Source: Rhodospirillaceae bacterium
Lineage (GTDB): Bacteria; Pseudomonadota; Alphaproteobacteria; SHVP01
DNA: 64,000 nucleotides
Direction of reading: 5' to 3'
Assembly: GCA_002722055.1 (NCBI GenBank)
Contig: PBKD01000002.1
Span: forward strand, 174,201-238,200
The position numbers and the translations under genes were made by a program. The notes beneath the pieces are model-generated. The model made no database searches. It saw only the letters and a list, made by a program, of their open reading frames with translations, and was not told where the DNA came from. Positions 34,554 to 42,919 of this stretch are shown here, one piece after another. How positions within the stretch are numbered: the stretch's first letter is position 1; each line of letters begins with the position of its first letter.

Positions 34554-35105
34554 CTAAATATTCATATTAATATTCTTATATTCTTGACTAAGTTTAACAT
34601 AGTGTTTAGCTGTTTCTAAATTGTTTTTTATCTCATTCGCCCTAAGCTTTCTAATAAATTTTGAAGGCACCCCAGCCCAAAGCTCGCCTTCCTTAACAAC
34701 TTTATTTGGCGGAACGACTGAACCCGCTGCTACCATTGATTTTTTTTCAATAACCACTCCATCCATAATTATGGCCCCCATTCCAATAAATGACTCATCT
34801 TCAAGGAAACAAGCATGAATAATGGCTTTATGGCCAATAGTTACATATTTTCCAATATTAGTATCTCCATTTTTACTCCTACTAACATGAATAATTGTCC
34901 CATCTTGAATATTTGAACCCTCATCTACTTTAATTGAACCAACATCACCTCTAAGAATGCAATTAAACCATATATTTACATCTTTTTTTAAAATTACTTT
35001 ACCAATTATTTTAGCCCCTGGAGCTATAAAAACTCTATTATCAAGACTTGGCTTCCAAACATCATACGGATGTAGAAATTTACTATTTTTTGATATTTTT
35101 CCCAC
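34554..35105 (-). CDS. Gamma-carbonic anhydrase family protein (left-handed beta-helix)
   Basis: A 183-residue hexapeptide-repeat protein. Repeats run through the middle (IGKVILKKDVNIWFNCILRG and onward) and GKYVTIGHKAIIHAC supplies the metal-ligand histidines, together with the upstream His in GTIIHVSRS. This corresponds to the zinc or iron site of gamma-CA/CaiE/PaaY proteins. The GTG start lies two bases after the argC stop. It may hydrate CO2 or act on a CoA thioester; the family contains both. Confidence 0.88.
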   Translation of the reverse strand: MGKISKNSKFLHPYDVWKPSLDNRVFIAPGAKIIGKVILKKDVNIWFNCILRGDVGSIKVDEGSNIQDGTIIHVSRSKNGDTNIGKYVTIGHKAIIHACFLEDESFIGMGAIIMDGVVIEKKSMVAAGSVVPPNKVVKEGELWAGVPSKFIRKLRANEIKNNLETAKHYVKLSQEYKNINMNI

Positions 35106-35107
35106 AA

Positions 35108-36184
35108 TTATGGAAATAGAGAAATATTATTTAAACCAGAAGACTCTGGGATATTAAACATAAGGTTCATATTTTGAATTGCTTGACCAGATGCACCTTT
35201 TACTAGATTATCAATTACAGAAAATATAATTATTTTCTTATCATTAACCTTACTAAAAACACTTATCATACATTTATTTGAACCTCTTACATCTGAAGTG
35301 CTTGGAAAAAAACCTTCCTCACATACCTGAACAAATTCATCCTTCATATATTTTTTAATAAGTTTCTCTCTAATTTTTTTTGAAGATGATAAATCAGAAC
35401 AGTTTAAATAAATTGAAGCAATTATACCTCTATTTATCGGTATTAAATGTGGCACAAAAGTTATAGATATATTATTACTAATTTGAGCAGACAACTCTTG
35501 TTCAATTTCCGGCTGATGTCGATGCAAAGGTAATCCGTAAGGTTTCATTGACTCAGAAACTTCAGCAAAAAGATTTGCCTCAGTAAGTGTCCTGCCTGCA
35601 CCTGTTACACCAGACTTTGCATCTATAATTATTTTATCTGTTTCAATCAAATTCTCTTCTAGCAAAGGAATAAGGGGTAAAAGAACTGCAGTTGGATAAC
35701 AGCCTGGACACGCAATTAATTCAGAGTCCTTAATCTTGCTTCTGTAAATTTCTGTTAAACCATACACAGCTTTTTTTTGTAAAACAGTTGCAATATGCTC
35801 TTTTCCATAAATTTGTTCATAATTTTGTGGATTGCTAATTCTAAAATCTGCAGAGAGGTCAATAACTCTTGTTTTTTGTGTAAATTTAATTTCTTTAAAA
35901 ATTTTTTTAACGATCTTTTGTGAAGTTGAATGAGGCAAACAACAAAAGATAACATCTAAACTTAAATTTTGATTAAACAAGGTATCTACTTTAGATAGTT
36001 TTGGAAGCTTTACACCTTTAAGGTGTGGAAAAATTTCATGAATACTCCACCCTTCATATCTCTCTGATGAAAGAAAAACAATTTCAATAAATGGATGCAT
36101 TATTGCAAGCTTAACAAGCTCTGAACCTGTATATCCACTAGCGCCTAATATTCCAATTCGGATTTTGAAACTTTTATTGTTCAT
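35108..36184 (-). CDS. argC: N-acetyl-gamma-glutamyl-phosphate reductase
   Basis: A 358-residue NADPH enzyme of arginine synthesis that reduces N-acetylglutamyl phosphate to the semialdehyde. The NADP motif GILGASGYTGSELVKL opens the protein; the catalytic cysteine is in ACPGCYPTAVLLPL; GVTGAGRTLTEANLF and HRHQPEIEQEL are further family blocks. Length fits the longer ArgC class. It lies 99 bases downstream of rpsI on the same strand, a typical alphaproteobacterial order (rplM-rpsI-argC). Confidence 0.96.
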   Translation of the reverse strand: MNNKSFKIRIGILGASGYTGSELVKLAIMHPFIEIVFLSSERYEGWSIHEIFPHLKGVKLPKLSKVDTLFNQNLSLDVIFCCLPHSTSQKIVKKIFKEIKFTQKTRVIDLSADFRISNPQNYEQIYGKEHIATVLQKKAVYGLTEIYRSKIKDSELIACPGCYPTAVLLPLIPLLEENLIETDKIIIDAKSGVTGAGRTLTEANLFAEVSESMKPYGLPLHRHQPEIEQELSAQISNNISITFVPHLIPINRGIIASIYLNCSDLSSSKKIREKLIKKYMKDEFVQVCEEGFFPSTSDVRGSNKCMISVFSKVNDKKIIIFSVIDNLVKGASGQAIQNMNLMFNIPESSGLNNISLFP

Positions 36185-36283
36185 AGTTCACCAAGATTAA
36201 TGTAGCTCTTAGATTCATAACATAAGACAAAAATAATTTTTAAACACATCTTAGAAGTAATTATTTTAAAAAATAATAGCATA

Positions 36284-36787
36284 TTAACGCTTTGAAAATT
36301 GATAACTCCTTCTAGCTTTAGCTTTACCGTATTTTTTTCTCTCAACAACTCGAGAGTCTCGAGTTAAGCAGCCTTCTTTTTTAAGAATTGGCCTTAAAGA
36401 AGGATCAAATAAAGTTAAGGCTTTACTAATTCCATGACGAACCGCACCCGCTTGACCAGATAGTCCTCCCCCAGATACGGTACAATTAACATCAAAACTA
36501 TCAACTCTATCTGTGATTGAAAAAGGTTGATTAATAATCATTCTAAGCACTGGTCTTGCAAAATAAGAGTCAATACTTTTTCCATTAACAATTATTTTCC
36601 CAGAACCATTTTTAACCCAAACTCTTGCAACTGCGTTCTTTCTCTTACCAGTTGCATATGATCTTCCTAATTGATCAATTTTTTGAACACGCAGATTTTC
36701 GCCAATAATTTGATTATCTAATTGATTACTTGTACCTTCAATAGACTGTTTAATAGCTTGCAAATCACTTTTATTTTGCTCATCCAT
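36284..36787 (-). CDS. rpsI: 30S ribosomal protein S9
   Basis: A 167-residue protein whose last 130 residues match S9: [15 protein letters not shown] at the start of the domain, [21 protein letters not shown] in part, and the conserved C-terminus [11 protein letters not shown] that reaches the P-site tRNA. An N-terminal extension of about 40 residues is usual in this class. The start ATG overlaps the last eight bases of rplM, so the pair is translationally coupled. Confidence 0.97.
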   Translation of the reverse strand: MDEQNKSDLQAIKQSIEGTSNQLDNQIIGENLRVQKIDQLGRSYATGKRKNAVARVWVKNGSGKIIVNGKSIDSYFARPVLRMIINQPFSITDRVDSFDVNCTVSGGGLSGQAGAVRHGISKALTLFDPSLRPILKKEGCLTRDSRVVERKKYGKAKARRSYQFSKR

Positions 36788-37256
36788 TGATAGAACCCTT
36801 TACATTTTTTTTATTTAAAATTGATATATTTATAACCTCAGGCTTCTGAGCTTCATGAGGATGATTTTCACCACTATAAACTTTTAACTTTGAAAACTGT
36901 TTTTTTGCAAGAGGGCTTTCCTTTGGAAGCATTCTTTTAACTGCTTTAAGTAAAACCCGCTCAGGGTATTTTCCATCTAATACCTCATCTGCAGTTCTTT
37001 CTTTTATTCCACCTGGGTAACCAGTATGCCAAAAATACTTCTTTTTATTCTTTTTCTGACCTGTTAAAGCTAATTTGTCAGCATTAATTATGATAACATA
37101 ATCACCACAATCTACATGAGGTGTGTATTGAGGTTTATCTTTACCTCTAAGTTTTAAAGCCACGAGTGAAGCAAGCCTACCTAATACAAGACCTTCTGCA
37201 TCAATGAGGACCCAATTTGGCTTAATCTCACCTGGCTTTGCTGAAAAAGTCTTCAT
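36780..37256 (-). CDS. rplM: 50S ribosomal protein L13
   Basis: A 158-residue protein with [20 protein letters not shown] at the start, [20 protein letters not shown], and [20 protein letters not shown], all standard for L13. The ATG at 37256 is preceded by GGGGAAG; the longer open frame upstream (to 37328) has no family similarity. It is followed by rpsI with an eight-base overlap. The region upstream is shared with a divergent crotonase gene. Confidence 0.97.
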   Translation of the reverse strand: MKTFSAKPGEIKPNWVLIDAEGLVLGRLASLVALKLRGKDKPQYTPHVDCGDYVIIINADKLALTGQKKNKKKYFWHTGYPGGIKERTADEVLDGKYPERVLLKAVKRMLPKESPLAKKQFSKLKVYSGENHPHEAQKPEVINISILNKKNVKGSING

Positions 37257-37368
37257 ACTACTTCCCCTAAATATTAATTTATGTACTTTACAAACGAATA
37301 AATTATTTGAGTGAAATTTAATATACAACTTATTTGAAAAAAAGCAATGTTCACAATAATTTAATATG

Positions 37369-37384
37369 CGGTATTATATTACCG
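37369..37384. promoter_or_regulatory. Palindrome in the rplM/crotonase divergent region
   Basis: CGGTA and TACCG arms flank TTATAT in a region otherwise poor in G and C, midway between rplM and the crotonase gene. It could be an operator for either gene. No matching regulator is known to me, and a single five-base inverted repeat is weak evidence. Confidence 0.2.
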
Positions 37385-37447
37385 TAATTCATCTCATTTA
37401 TGATATATTCTAGGATTTTTAAATTTTGATATAAATTGGATTCAAAT

Positions 37448-38245
37448 ATGGAAAAAAGTTTAGGTAAAAAAGTGTTTATTATAGAGCATCTGATTAATGA
37501 GAATATTTTAATTTTAACTTTAAATAGCCCAGAAAATGGGAATACTCTCTCATTAAATAAATTAAATTATTTAATTGAAAGAATAGAGAATATTTCTAAA
37601 GATAAAAAAATAAGAGTACTAGTTTTCTCCTCATCAGGTAATATTTTTTGCGCTGGTCATGATTTAAAGGAAATAATTAAAAATGATAATGAATCATTTT
37701 ATAATGAATTATTTAAAAAATGTAGTGAATTAATGCTTAAAATTACCTCTTTACCTCAACCCGTTATTGCTGAAGTAAATGGTTATGCTTCTGCAGCAGG
37801 TTGTCAATTAGTAGCTACATGCGATTTGGCTATTGCATCAAAAAATTCATATTTCTCTACTCCAGGAATTAAGATAGGTCTTTTTTGTTCCACACCAATG
37901 GTAGCACTAACTAGATCAATTAATTCAAAAAAAAGTATGCAAATGCTTTTAACAGGTGAAACAATAAAATCAAAGGAAGCTCTAGAAATTGGCCTTATAA
38001 ATGAAGTTGTTGATGAAAAAAAACTAAGGGATACTGTAATTCAACTTTCAAAAAAAATAGCATCTCTACCGCGAGGTGTTTTAGAACTTGGGAAAAAAAC
38101 ATTTTATAGCCAATATAATTTAACATTAAGTGACGCATATAAATTAACCTCACAAGTTATGGTTGAAAATTTATCAAAAAAAGATTCCATAGAAGGAATT
38201 AACGCTTTTATTCAAAAAAGAAAAGCAAATTGGTTTGATGACTAA
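37448..38245 (+). CDS. Enoyl-CoA hydratase/isomerase family, ECHDC3-like
   Basis: A 265-residue crotonase. FCAGHDLKEI and NGYASAAGCQLVATCDLAIAS form the CoA-binding and oxyanion-hole regions. The block YFSTPGIKIGLFCSTPMVAL is typical of the ECHDC3 branch. It lacks the Glu found at this place in true enoyl-CoA hydratases, so a hydratase role is doubtful. The ATG at 37448 has GGA eight to ten bases ahead; an upstream TTG is less likely. The next gene starts right after the stop (TAAATG), encoding a CoA-binding domain, which suggests a joint role in CoA-thioester handling. Confidence 0.88.
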   Translation: MEKSLGKKVFIIEHLINENILILTLNSPENGNTLSLNKLNYLIERIENISKDKKIRVLVFSSSGNIFCAGHDLKEIIKNDNESFYNELFKKCSELMLKITSLPQPVIAEVNGYASAAGCQLVATCDLAIASKNSYFSTPGIKIGLFCSTPMVALTRSINSKKSMQMLLTGETIKSKEALEIGLINEVVDEKKLRDTVIQLSKKIASLPRGVLELGKKTFYSQYNLTLSDAYKLTSQVMVENLSKKDSIEGINAFIQKRKANWFDD

Positions 38246-38677
38246 ATGAATTCTTACTTGACAAAGTACTCTGGTTCAAAAATTACTAAAATTTTATTAG
38301 ATACAAAAAATATTGCCCTAATTGAAGCATCTCATGATGAAATAAAACCAAGCAATAGAGTGATGAAATATTTGTTAGAACACGGATATAAGGTTTTCCC
38401 AGTTAATAGTAGAGAACCTCATGGCATAATTCATGGAATGAAAGTATTTTCATCTTTAGAGGAAATACCAACTAAAATAGATATGGTAAATATTTTCCAA
38501 AAAAATGATATGGCCGGCTTAACAATACAACAGGCAATAAAACTAAAGATCAAATACATCTGGACTCAATTGGACATATTTAATTTTGAAGAAGCAAAAA
38601 AGGCAGAGAAACTTAATCATATTGTTATAATGAATCGCTGCACTAAAATTGAACATGAAAAATTAATTAAAAAATAA
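38246..38677 (+). CDS. CoA-binding domain protein
   Basis: A 143-residue Rossmann-fold protein of the CoA-binding type (YccU/PF13380). IALIEASHDEIKPSNRVMKY, KVFPVNSREPHGIIHGMKVF, and SSLEEIPTKIDMVNIF are the classic pattern. KYIWTQLDIFNFEEAKKAEK and a C-terminal MNRCTKIEH segment complete it. It starts directly at the stop codon of the crotonase gene and is surely cotranscribed. It may bind CoA or an acyl-CoA as a regulator or partner; no reaction is known. Confidence 0.88.
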   Translation: MNSYLTKYSGSKITKILLDTKNIALIEASHDEIKPSNRVMKYLLEHGYKVFPVNSREPHGIIHGMKVFSSLEEIPTKIDMVNIFQKNDMAGLTIQQAIKLKIKYIWTQLDIFNFEEAKKAEKLNHIVIMNRCTKIEHEKLIKK

Positions 38678-38687
38678 AATAATTAAA

Positions 38688-39872
38688 TTAACTAACTATA
38701 CTTTTTTTATCTCTTGGAAGAAGCCAGGCTCCAAAAAAAGCAATAAATGCAAAAAGAGCGATAGCAATAAACAGAAGATCTAATGAACCCATTATCCCAG
38801 ATAGAACTGGAACCAAAGCTACACCAACAGAAGTTACACCAAGAGTTAAAACAAATTTTATACCATACATTCTGCTTCTCCATTGAGTAGGTGTATATTT
38901 TGCTACCAAAGCATTTTCAACAGGTTGTGCTCCCATATTTAAACTTACCATTAGAACGGCTAAAAGTACTAACCCATAATTTATTGTTATAAATGCAATT
39001 AAGACTATTGGAATTTGGAAGAGTTGAGCATAAAGATAAACCCTTCTTTGTGGATATCTATCTGCAGCTTCTCCGCCAATAAGTTGAGCCCCAGCTGCAA
39101 GAAAGTAAACTAAAGCTACCAAGGCACCAGGTCCAAATGCTCCTGAACCAATATCAAGGCGATCGGAGAAAATTTTTGGCAAACCCACTGAAGTACTCTG
39201 GAAAATTAAGCCGACCATAATGACTGTGATAAACAAAGCAAAAAAGGCCCTTTTTATATCTTTTGAGGATGTAACAGGATTAGAAACAGCATCAGTAGAC
39301 ACATCTTTCAAAAAACCTCTACTTAAAATAAATAAAAGCAAAAAACCAAAAATTAATGACAGAATTCCGGGAACAAAAAATGCATATCTCCATCCAAAAA
39401 AATCTGCTAGAAAACCAGCAACAATTGCAGCTGAGGCAGTTCCAATATTTCCAAAAACACCATTAATACCTAAAGCACGCCCCCTATTAACAGAATGCTT
39501 AACCAACCAAGCAATACCTACAGGGTGATAAATTGCACCAAAAGTTCCAATGAGCGTGAGCCCAACCAAAAGTGTAACTCGATCATTAGCAAAACCTGTC
39601 AAAATTGCAGAAAATCCAAGACCTATAAAAAAAATAACTAGCATTCCAGTGGCACTCCACCTATCTCCGAGCCAGCCAGCAGGAAATGCAGCTAAACCAA
39701 ACATAATAAATCCTGGAACTGATAACCACTGTAGCTCAGAATATGTCAAATTAAATTCTATATTTATCACTAGAACAACAGTGGCATAGAGTAGCATAAA
39801 CATATGGGAGAAAGAATGCGCTATACTAGCTACTATGAGTGTCAATTTTGGGTTATGTGTTGAATCTTGCAT
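38688..39872 (-). CDS. MFS transporter
   Basis: A 394-residue protein with about twelve hydrophobic segments. The cytoplasmic loop motif AAFPAGWLGDRWSATGML is a variant of the MFS A-motif, and TFGAIYHPVGIAWLVKHSVN with GRALGINGVFGNIG matches the fosmidomycin-resistance/NarK-like branch. An equivalent loop occurs in the second half (AQLIGGEAADRYPQRRV). It is read leftward and converges on the CoA-binding gene. The substrate is unknown. Confidence 0.87.
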   Translation of the reverse strand: MQDSTHNPKLTLIVASIAHSFSHMFMLLYATVVLVINIEFNLTYSELQWLSVPGFIMFGLAAFPAGWLGDRWSATGMLVIFFIGLGFSAILTGFANDRVTLLVGLTLIGTFGAIYHPVGIAWLVKHSVNRGRALGINGVFGNIGTASAAIVAGFLADFFGWRYAFFVPGILSLIFGFLLLFILSRGFLKDVSTDAVSNPVTSSKDIKRAFFALFITVIMVGLIFQSTSVGLPKIFSDRLDIGSGAFGPGALVALVYFLAAGAQLIGGEAADRYPQRRVYLYAQLFQIPIVLIAFITINYGLVLLAVLMVSLNMGAQPVENALVAKYTPTQWRSRMYGIKFVLTLGVTSVGVALVPVLSGIMGSLDLLFIAIALFAFIAFFGAWLLPRDKKSIVS

Positions 39873-39921
39873 TGTTGCTCAAAAAAAAAACTATTATAAC
39901 TTATAATTATATTTTTTCAAA

Positions 39922-40251
39922 TTATTTTGTCTCTTGGTCTATCCACCTTAGAAATGCATCATTTCCTTTTATTATTGGTATGGATATAACACATGGATTT
40001 TCATAAGAATGATTTTTAATTAGTTTTTTAATTAATTGTTTTTCATTTTTAGAATTAGTTTTAAAAATGATAATATATTCAAGTGACTCATTTATTTCGT
40101 CATTCCACCAATAAAATGATTTAGATCCTTTTATTATATTAGCACAGGCAGCTAGATTATTTTTTAGAATTAATTTACTCAGATTTATAGATTCTTCCTC
40201 TGTATCAGAAGTAACATATATTAATCTATACAAATCATTTTCTTGTACCAT
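39922..40251 (-). CDS. cutA: Divalent-cation tolerance protein CutA
   Basis: A 109-residue trimeric ferredoxin-like protein of the CutA1 family. LIYVTSDTEEESINLSKLIL and LAACANIIKGSKSFYWWNDE are the hallmark segments. The chosen ATG has GGAG six bases ahead. The upstream ATG (40263) adds four residues and overlaps the heme A synthase gene by 29 bases; the chosen start still overlaps by 17. It may bind copper or act as a signal-transduction-like trimer. Function is unsettled even in well-studied species. Confidence 0.9.
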   Translation of the reverse strand: MVQENDLYRLIYVTSDTEEESINLSKLILKNNLAACANIIKGSKSFYWWNDEINESLEYIIIFKTNSKNEKQLIKKLIKNHSYENPCVISIPIIKGNDAFLRWIDQETK

Positions 40252-41302
40252 AAAGTTCTCCATGGAAAGAATAAACTGCTAATGAAATTAATGCTAAAGC
40301 TCCAATATGATGAAGTATAGCATAGTCATTTGGAATAGAATAACTTACTAAAATTATACCAACTACAAATTGAAAAATAATACATAAAATTAAAAAATGA
40401 TGCCTTATTAAAATCTTTGATTTATAAATTAAGAATACTCTTAACCACAGAAAAATAACGAATAAAATAGTAATTAAAGTAAGAACTCTATGAATAATAT
40501 TTATTGTTATTTTGTTTTCAAAAAAATTTAATATTTTTGGGCTTAGATCAAAAAAACCTTCTGGAAAAAAATACCCATCCATAAGTGGGTAGCTATTAAA
40601 AAGTAAACCAGCATCTGTTCCTGCTACAAAAACACCAGATATAAAAACAAAAAATAGCCAAGGAATAAAAATTATAAATGATAAACTAATACCAGAAAAA
40701 TTTTTTTTATGAATTATACCATAGTTTTTCAAACATAATGTGTTCCAGAATAATAATAAATATATTAAAAGTGCAAGTGAGTAGTGAGCTGCTAACCTAT
40801 ATTGACTTACATCTGGGTTTTCAACTAAACCACTTTTAACCATATACCATCCAAGAAAACCTTGAAAACCACCTAAAAGAATTAAAATAAAAATAAAAAT
40901 TATATCTCTTTTACTTAAAATCTTTTTATATAAGAAGAAAATAAATGGAATAATAAAATATAAGCCGATTAACCTACCTAATATCCTATGTGAGTACTCA
41001 AACCAGTAAATGACTTTAAAATCACTCAAAGTCATACCCAGGTTTATCAGATTATATTCAGGATATTTCTTGTATTCATTAAAAAGATATGACCATTGTT
41101 CACTGCTTAATGGGGGCATTACGCCCATAAATAAATTCCAATCAACCATTGAAAGACCTGAGTCAGTTATTCTAGTTATCCCTCCAAGAACAATCATTGA
41201 AAATACAAAAATTGTACCTCCAAGAAACCAATAATAAAGAATCTTCTCGAAACCATAATACTTAACATGTACATCATGTTTATTTTTTTCAATTGAAGTC
41301 AT
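40235..41302 (-). CDS. ctaA: Heme A synthase (COX15/CtaA type 2)
   Basis: A 355-residue eight-helix membrane enzyme that converts heme O to heme A for aa3-type oxidases. GGITRITDSGLSMVDWNLFM, PEYNLINLGMTLSDFKVIYW, and EYSHRILGRLIGL contain the paired-His and Glu positions of COX15. HRVLTLI and LHHIGALALIS provide the second set of His. ATG at 41302 is preferred over a TTG at 41317. It is divergent from the pentaheme gene across about 250 bases. That it sits beside a multiheme cluster may be chance. Confidence 0.93.
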   Translation of the reverse strand: MTSIEKNKHDVHVKYYGFEKILYYWFLGGTIFVFSMIVLGGITRITDSGLSMVDWNLFMGVMPPLSSEQWSYLFNEYKKYPEYNLINLGMTLSDFKVIYWFEYSHRILGRLIGLYFIIPFIFFLYKKILSKRDIIFIFILILLGGFQGFLGWYMVKSGLVENPDVSQYRLAAHYSLALLIYLLLFWNTLCLKNYGIIHKKNFSGISLSFIIFIPWLFFVFISGVFVAGTDAGLLFNSYPLMDGYFFPEGFFDLSPKILNFFENKITINIIHRVLTLITILFVIFLWLRVFLIYKSKILIRHHFLILCIIFQFVVGIILVSYSIPNDYAILHHIGALALISLAVYSFHGELYGTRK

Positions 41303-41535
41303 TTTTTCTAATTTCAAAATAGTGATTTTATACAGATTTAGCCTTAAAATTTATTACTTAAATAGACTGTTCTAACCCAAAAAAAAGCATAATTTTTGTC
41401 AAAACAGCTAGTTTTATATATATTTTGAAATAAAAACTGAAAATTCAAGAAATTTAATTTTTTTTTTTAAAAAATTGTCGTATTTTTACTGTTGAGAGTG
41501 CTAAGATTTTTCAGCATTTTATTGTATTTATGATG

Positions 41536-41540
41536 GGAGG
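41536..41540 (+). promoter_or_regulatory. Ribosome binding site that sets the pentaheme start
   Basis: GGAGG sits ten bases before ATG at 41551. The earlier in-frame ATG at 41530 lies upstream of this element, so it is unlikely to be the start. The choice removes seven residues from the signal peptide. Confidence 0.55.
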
Positions 41541-41550
41541 GAAATACATA

Positions 41551-42918
41551 ATGTTTTTACTAAGGGGAAACCAGAACTTTAACTTAAAGAGTTTTCAACT
41601 TTTATTTTTTTCCTTAAGCATAATTCTATTGAATTATTATAGTAACCCATCATTTTCTCAAATGATTCCATCTCAAGATGGAGAGATTCACTTGGGTGTT
41701 GCATCTTGCGCTGGAAGCACATGCCATGGCGCGTTAGCACCACTTCCGGGATCAAATGTATTACAAAATGAATATATTACCTGGCAAGAGAAAGATAAGC
41801 ATTCTAGAGCATACAAAGTACTCTTAAATGATAGATCAAAAAGAATAGCAAAGAATTTAGGATTGAAATCAGCTCATAAAGCTCAGATTTGCCTCAATTG
41901 TCATGCAGATAATGTTGAAGAAAAATTTAGGCATTCAACTTTCAAAATTTCAGATGGTGTAACCTGCGAAGCTTGCCATGGTGGCGCTGGGCGATGGATT
42001 GGCACACATATTACACCGACAGCAACTCATAAAAATAATATTGCTAACGGTTTATACCCAACAGCTGATCCATTAAGTAGGGCAAAAATGTGTCTTTCAT
42101 GTCACTTTGGGGATGATACTAGATTTATAACTCATAGAATTATGGGGGCTGGGCACCCAAGAATGAGCTTTGAATTAGATACTTTTACTGCAATTGAACC
42201 TGCTCATTTTGTGATTGATAAAGATTACATTAAAAGAGGCAAGATAAATGCAGGAAGTGTAAAAACCTGGGCAATAGGCCAAGTTATAGCAATAAACCTT
42301 ATGCTTGATGTTTTGCGTGATCCAAAAAGAAATATGGATGGTTTTTTTCCTGAATTAATTGTTTTTGATTGTCATGGTTGTCACAGTCCTATGAGTAAAT
42401 TGCAATGGTCTAAAAGAGAAGGTACCGGTTCATTGGGGCCCGGAATACCAAGATTTAATGACTCAAACCTGCTAATGTTGATGGTTATTTCTTCTCAAAT
42501 AGATCCCAATATTAGTGATAATTTGAAAACTGGTTTGGTTGCTTTGCATGAGTCAATGCGTAAAGATAGAGATTCTATGATTAGATCTGCTTCAGAATTA
42601 AAAAAAATTACTAATCAACTTGTAGAAAAATTTAATGAATATAATTTTCAAATTACAGACATGTCAAAAATGCTGAATACTATAATTGATAATGCATTAA
42701 ATGGAAATTATATAGATTACCCAGTAGCCGAGCAAGCATCTATGGCTATAGGTTCTATAATTAAAGGAATGTCTGACTTAGGGGCAATTGATAAAAACAA
42801 AATAAAAGTTGTAAATAACTCCCTTGAAAAAATATATACTGCAGTTGATGACCCTGAAAAATTTGAGCCTAAATCTTTTATTGCTTCTTTAAAGAATTTC
42901 AGAAACTCTGTGAATTAA
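41551..42918 (+). CDS. Pentaheme cytochrome c, c554-like
   Basis: A 455-residue exported cytochrome. A signal peptide covers about residues 1-37 (FFSLSIILLNYYSNPSFSQ). Five heme attachment sites are visible: CAGSTCH (residues 53-58, a five-residue-spaced CX4CH), then CLNCH, CEACH, CLSCH and CHGCH. Additional His such as HSRAY and MGAGHPRMS may be distal ligands; AHVI and THI are further candidates. The pattern resembles the cytochrome c554 family (PF13435). The C-terminal 150 residues form a helical, heme-free domain. It converges on the decaheme gene with one base between the stops. It probably carries electrons in the periplasm for the neighbouring redox genes. Confidence 0.88.
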   Translation: MFLLRGNQNFNLKSFQLLFFSLSIILLNYYSNPSFSQMIPSQDGEIHLGVASCAGSTCHGALAPLPGSNVLQNEYITWQEKDKHSRAYKVLLNDRSKRIAKNLGLKSAHKAQICLNCHADNVEEKFRHSTFKISDGVTCEACHGGAGRWIGTHITPTATHKNNIANGLYPTADPLSRAKMCLSCHFGDDTRFITHRIMGAGHPRMSFELDTFTAIEPAHFVIDKDYIKRGKINAGSVKTWAIGQVIAINLMLDVLRDPKRNMDGFFPELIVFDCHGCHSPMSKLQWSKREGTGSLGPGIPRFNDSNLLMLMVISSQIDPNISDNLKTGLVALHESMRKDRDSMIRSASELKKITNQLVEKFNEYNFQITDMSKMLNTIIDNALNGNYIDYPVAEQASMAIGSIIKGMSDLGAIDKNKIKVVNNSLEKIYTAVDDPEKFEPKSFIASLKNFRNSVN

Positions 42919-42919
42919 T

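Noticed and set aside
36255..36285. ATTATTTT/AAAATAAT inverted repeat after rpsI as a terminator
   Set aside because: It is AT-only, with no U-run on the leftward side, and rpsI-argC may be read as one unit.
41480..41500. GAGTGCTAA resembling half of a CIRCE heat-shock operator before the pentaheme gene
   Set aside because: The matching TTAGCACTC half is absent, so HrcA control is not supported.
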